A stretch of DNA of 35,480 bases from Bifiguratus adelaidae (Eukaryota > Mucoromycota > Endogonomycetes > Endogonales): contig MVBO01000150.1 in NCBI GenBank assembly GCA_002261195.1, forward strand, positions 1-35,480, given 5' to 3'. The position numbers were made by a program, and so were the translations under genes. How positions within the stretch are numbered: position 1 is the stretch's first letter; every line of letters begins with the position of its first letter. This document shows positions 34,795 to 35,480 of the stretch, one piece after another. The notes below the pieces were generated by a model. The model ran no database searches. It was not told where the DNA came from and saw only the letters and a list, made by a program, of their open reading frames with translations.

Positions 34795-35480
34795 TTAGTT
34801 AGTTTTGGGGGCTTTATTCTTCTTGGACTTTGTCTTCTTATTTGTGGTGCTAGAGCCTAAACCATGACAAATTGTTATTAGCATGTGTCCTTTCAAGTCG
34901 GGCTCAAGAATACTCACCGGCAGGCTGCCAAACTTGGAACTTGTTAATACCCCAGTAGGCATCAGAGAAAGCGGATGGGTTGTTTTGAACATAATCTTGG
35001 CAGGTACCAGGGCAGCTGAATTGACTGTACACATTGCCAGCCCAGTCACCGCAGAAGGTCAAATCAACGACAATTTGATGGTTGGCGAAGAACGACGACG
35101 GGCAGCTGGAACCAAAGGGGAAGTTGGCATCAGGCGTGGGCCATCCGCTTGGGTTTGGAGATCCGGATGTAATGTCAGATGGGATAGCGCTACGTTGGAA
35201 CCACCAGATGGAGATGCCATTGCTGTTCCACAAGGTAGCATAAACACCTCCGCCAGCATTGTTCAAATTGTCACCGTACGAGGTAGGTCTGTCGATTTGT
35301 TAGTAGGCAGGCAATGCTTCATCAATGCTTTGATGTGCAACTTACTGTGTGTTGGTCACACCGCAACCTTGGTTGCTGGACTGGCCCGGAGCATTGATCC
35401 AACAATTGCTCGTGACCGTGGTACCAGTTTGAGAGCGGGAAGCAGGCATCGTACATCCCTGCTGAGTATGTAGGGTCATG
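34795..35480 (-). CDS. GH16 endo-beta-glucanase, C-terminal part (runs off the right edge)
   Basis: Partial gene. Exons 34795-34856, 34918-35288 and 35346 to beyond 35480 are visible. The protein enters as MTLHTQQGCTMP and continues with CWINAPGQSSNQGCG, NNAGGGVYATLWNSNGISIW, FPFGSSCPSSFFANHQIVVD, TFCGDWAGNVYSQFSCPG and SDAYWGINKFQVWQ, typical of the C-terminal half of fungal GH16 beta-1,3(4)-glucanases. The catalytic ExDxxE segment would lie upstream, outside the window. Enzymes of this group act on cell-wall or plant beta-glucans and are secreted or wall-bound. The last 20 or so residues, after the final splice, are lysine-rich (SSTTNKKTKSKKNK), unusual for a secreted glucanase. Convergent with MFAP1, 127 bp away. 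Confidence 0.88.

Overview
The window is fungal nuclear DNA with 18 recognisable protein-coding genes (one running off the right edge) plus one gene relic. Nearly all genes are split by short introns, mostly 42-65 nt with GT(A/G)AGT-like donors and CTRAY-type branch sites. Intergenic gaps are mostly 75-600 bp. The mix of fungal-type proteins (Kre9-like GPI protein, TOR, fungal acyl-CoA synthetase, GH16 glucanase, TAP-like hydrolases) and the density of about 50-nt introns point to a filamentous or dimorphic fungus. Basidiomycota fits best; an early-diverging lineage cannot be excluded from sequence alone. There is no sign of a virus, plasmid, CRISPR array or intact transposon.

Layout. 1-1000: a secreted GPI-type wall protein (+), convergent with the SAGA deubiquitinase UBP8 (-). 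3400-4770: a mostly empty 1.4 kb stretch carrying a decayed partial copy of the next gene. 4775-6403: isopentenyl phosphate kinase and ribosomal protein eL32, both (-). 6715-10407: two tandem membrane-anchored TAP-like peptidase paralogues (-). 10943-18823: the complete TOR kinase gene (18 exons, -). It is divergent from a G3BP/Nxt3-type RNA-binding protein (19408-20860, +), followed by the exosome cofactor C1D/Rrp47 (+). 21912-24708: mitoribosomal uL11m and HSP90 (-). 24852-27253: a long-chain acyl-CoA synthetase ending in the peroxisomal signal SKL (-), divergent from a small BRI3-like membrane protein (+). 28416-30603: mitoribosomal uL16m and the SSU-processome protein IMP4 (-). 30716-33153: poly(A) polymerase (-), divergent at extremely short range from the spliceosomal protein MFAP1 (+). 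34795-end: the C-terminal part of a GH16 glucanase (-).

Functionally the window is mostly housekeeping: growth control and stress (TOR, G3BP, HSP90), ribosome production (eL32, IMP4, C1D, two mitoribosomal proteins) and mRNA production (UBP8, PAP, MFAP1). There is no obvious operon-like pathway. I found no convincing new defence or mobile system. The most notable observations are: an unusual share of GC-AG introns (5 of about 71 inferred coding introns); a decayed duplicate of the isopentenyl phosphate kinase 3' end in the UBP8 5' region; a PAP-MFAP1 head-to-head pair whose predicted start codons are 33 bp apart; very small terminal exons (ATG-only in IMP4, 16 nt in TOR, 8 nt in PAP); and a serine replacing the glycine of the nucleophile elbow in one TAP paralogue. 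Exon coordinates were assigned by hand from splice signals, family alignment from memory and reading-frame closure; all assembled CDSs close in frame.
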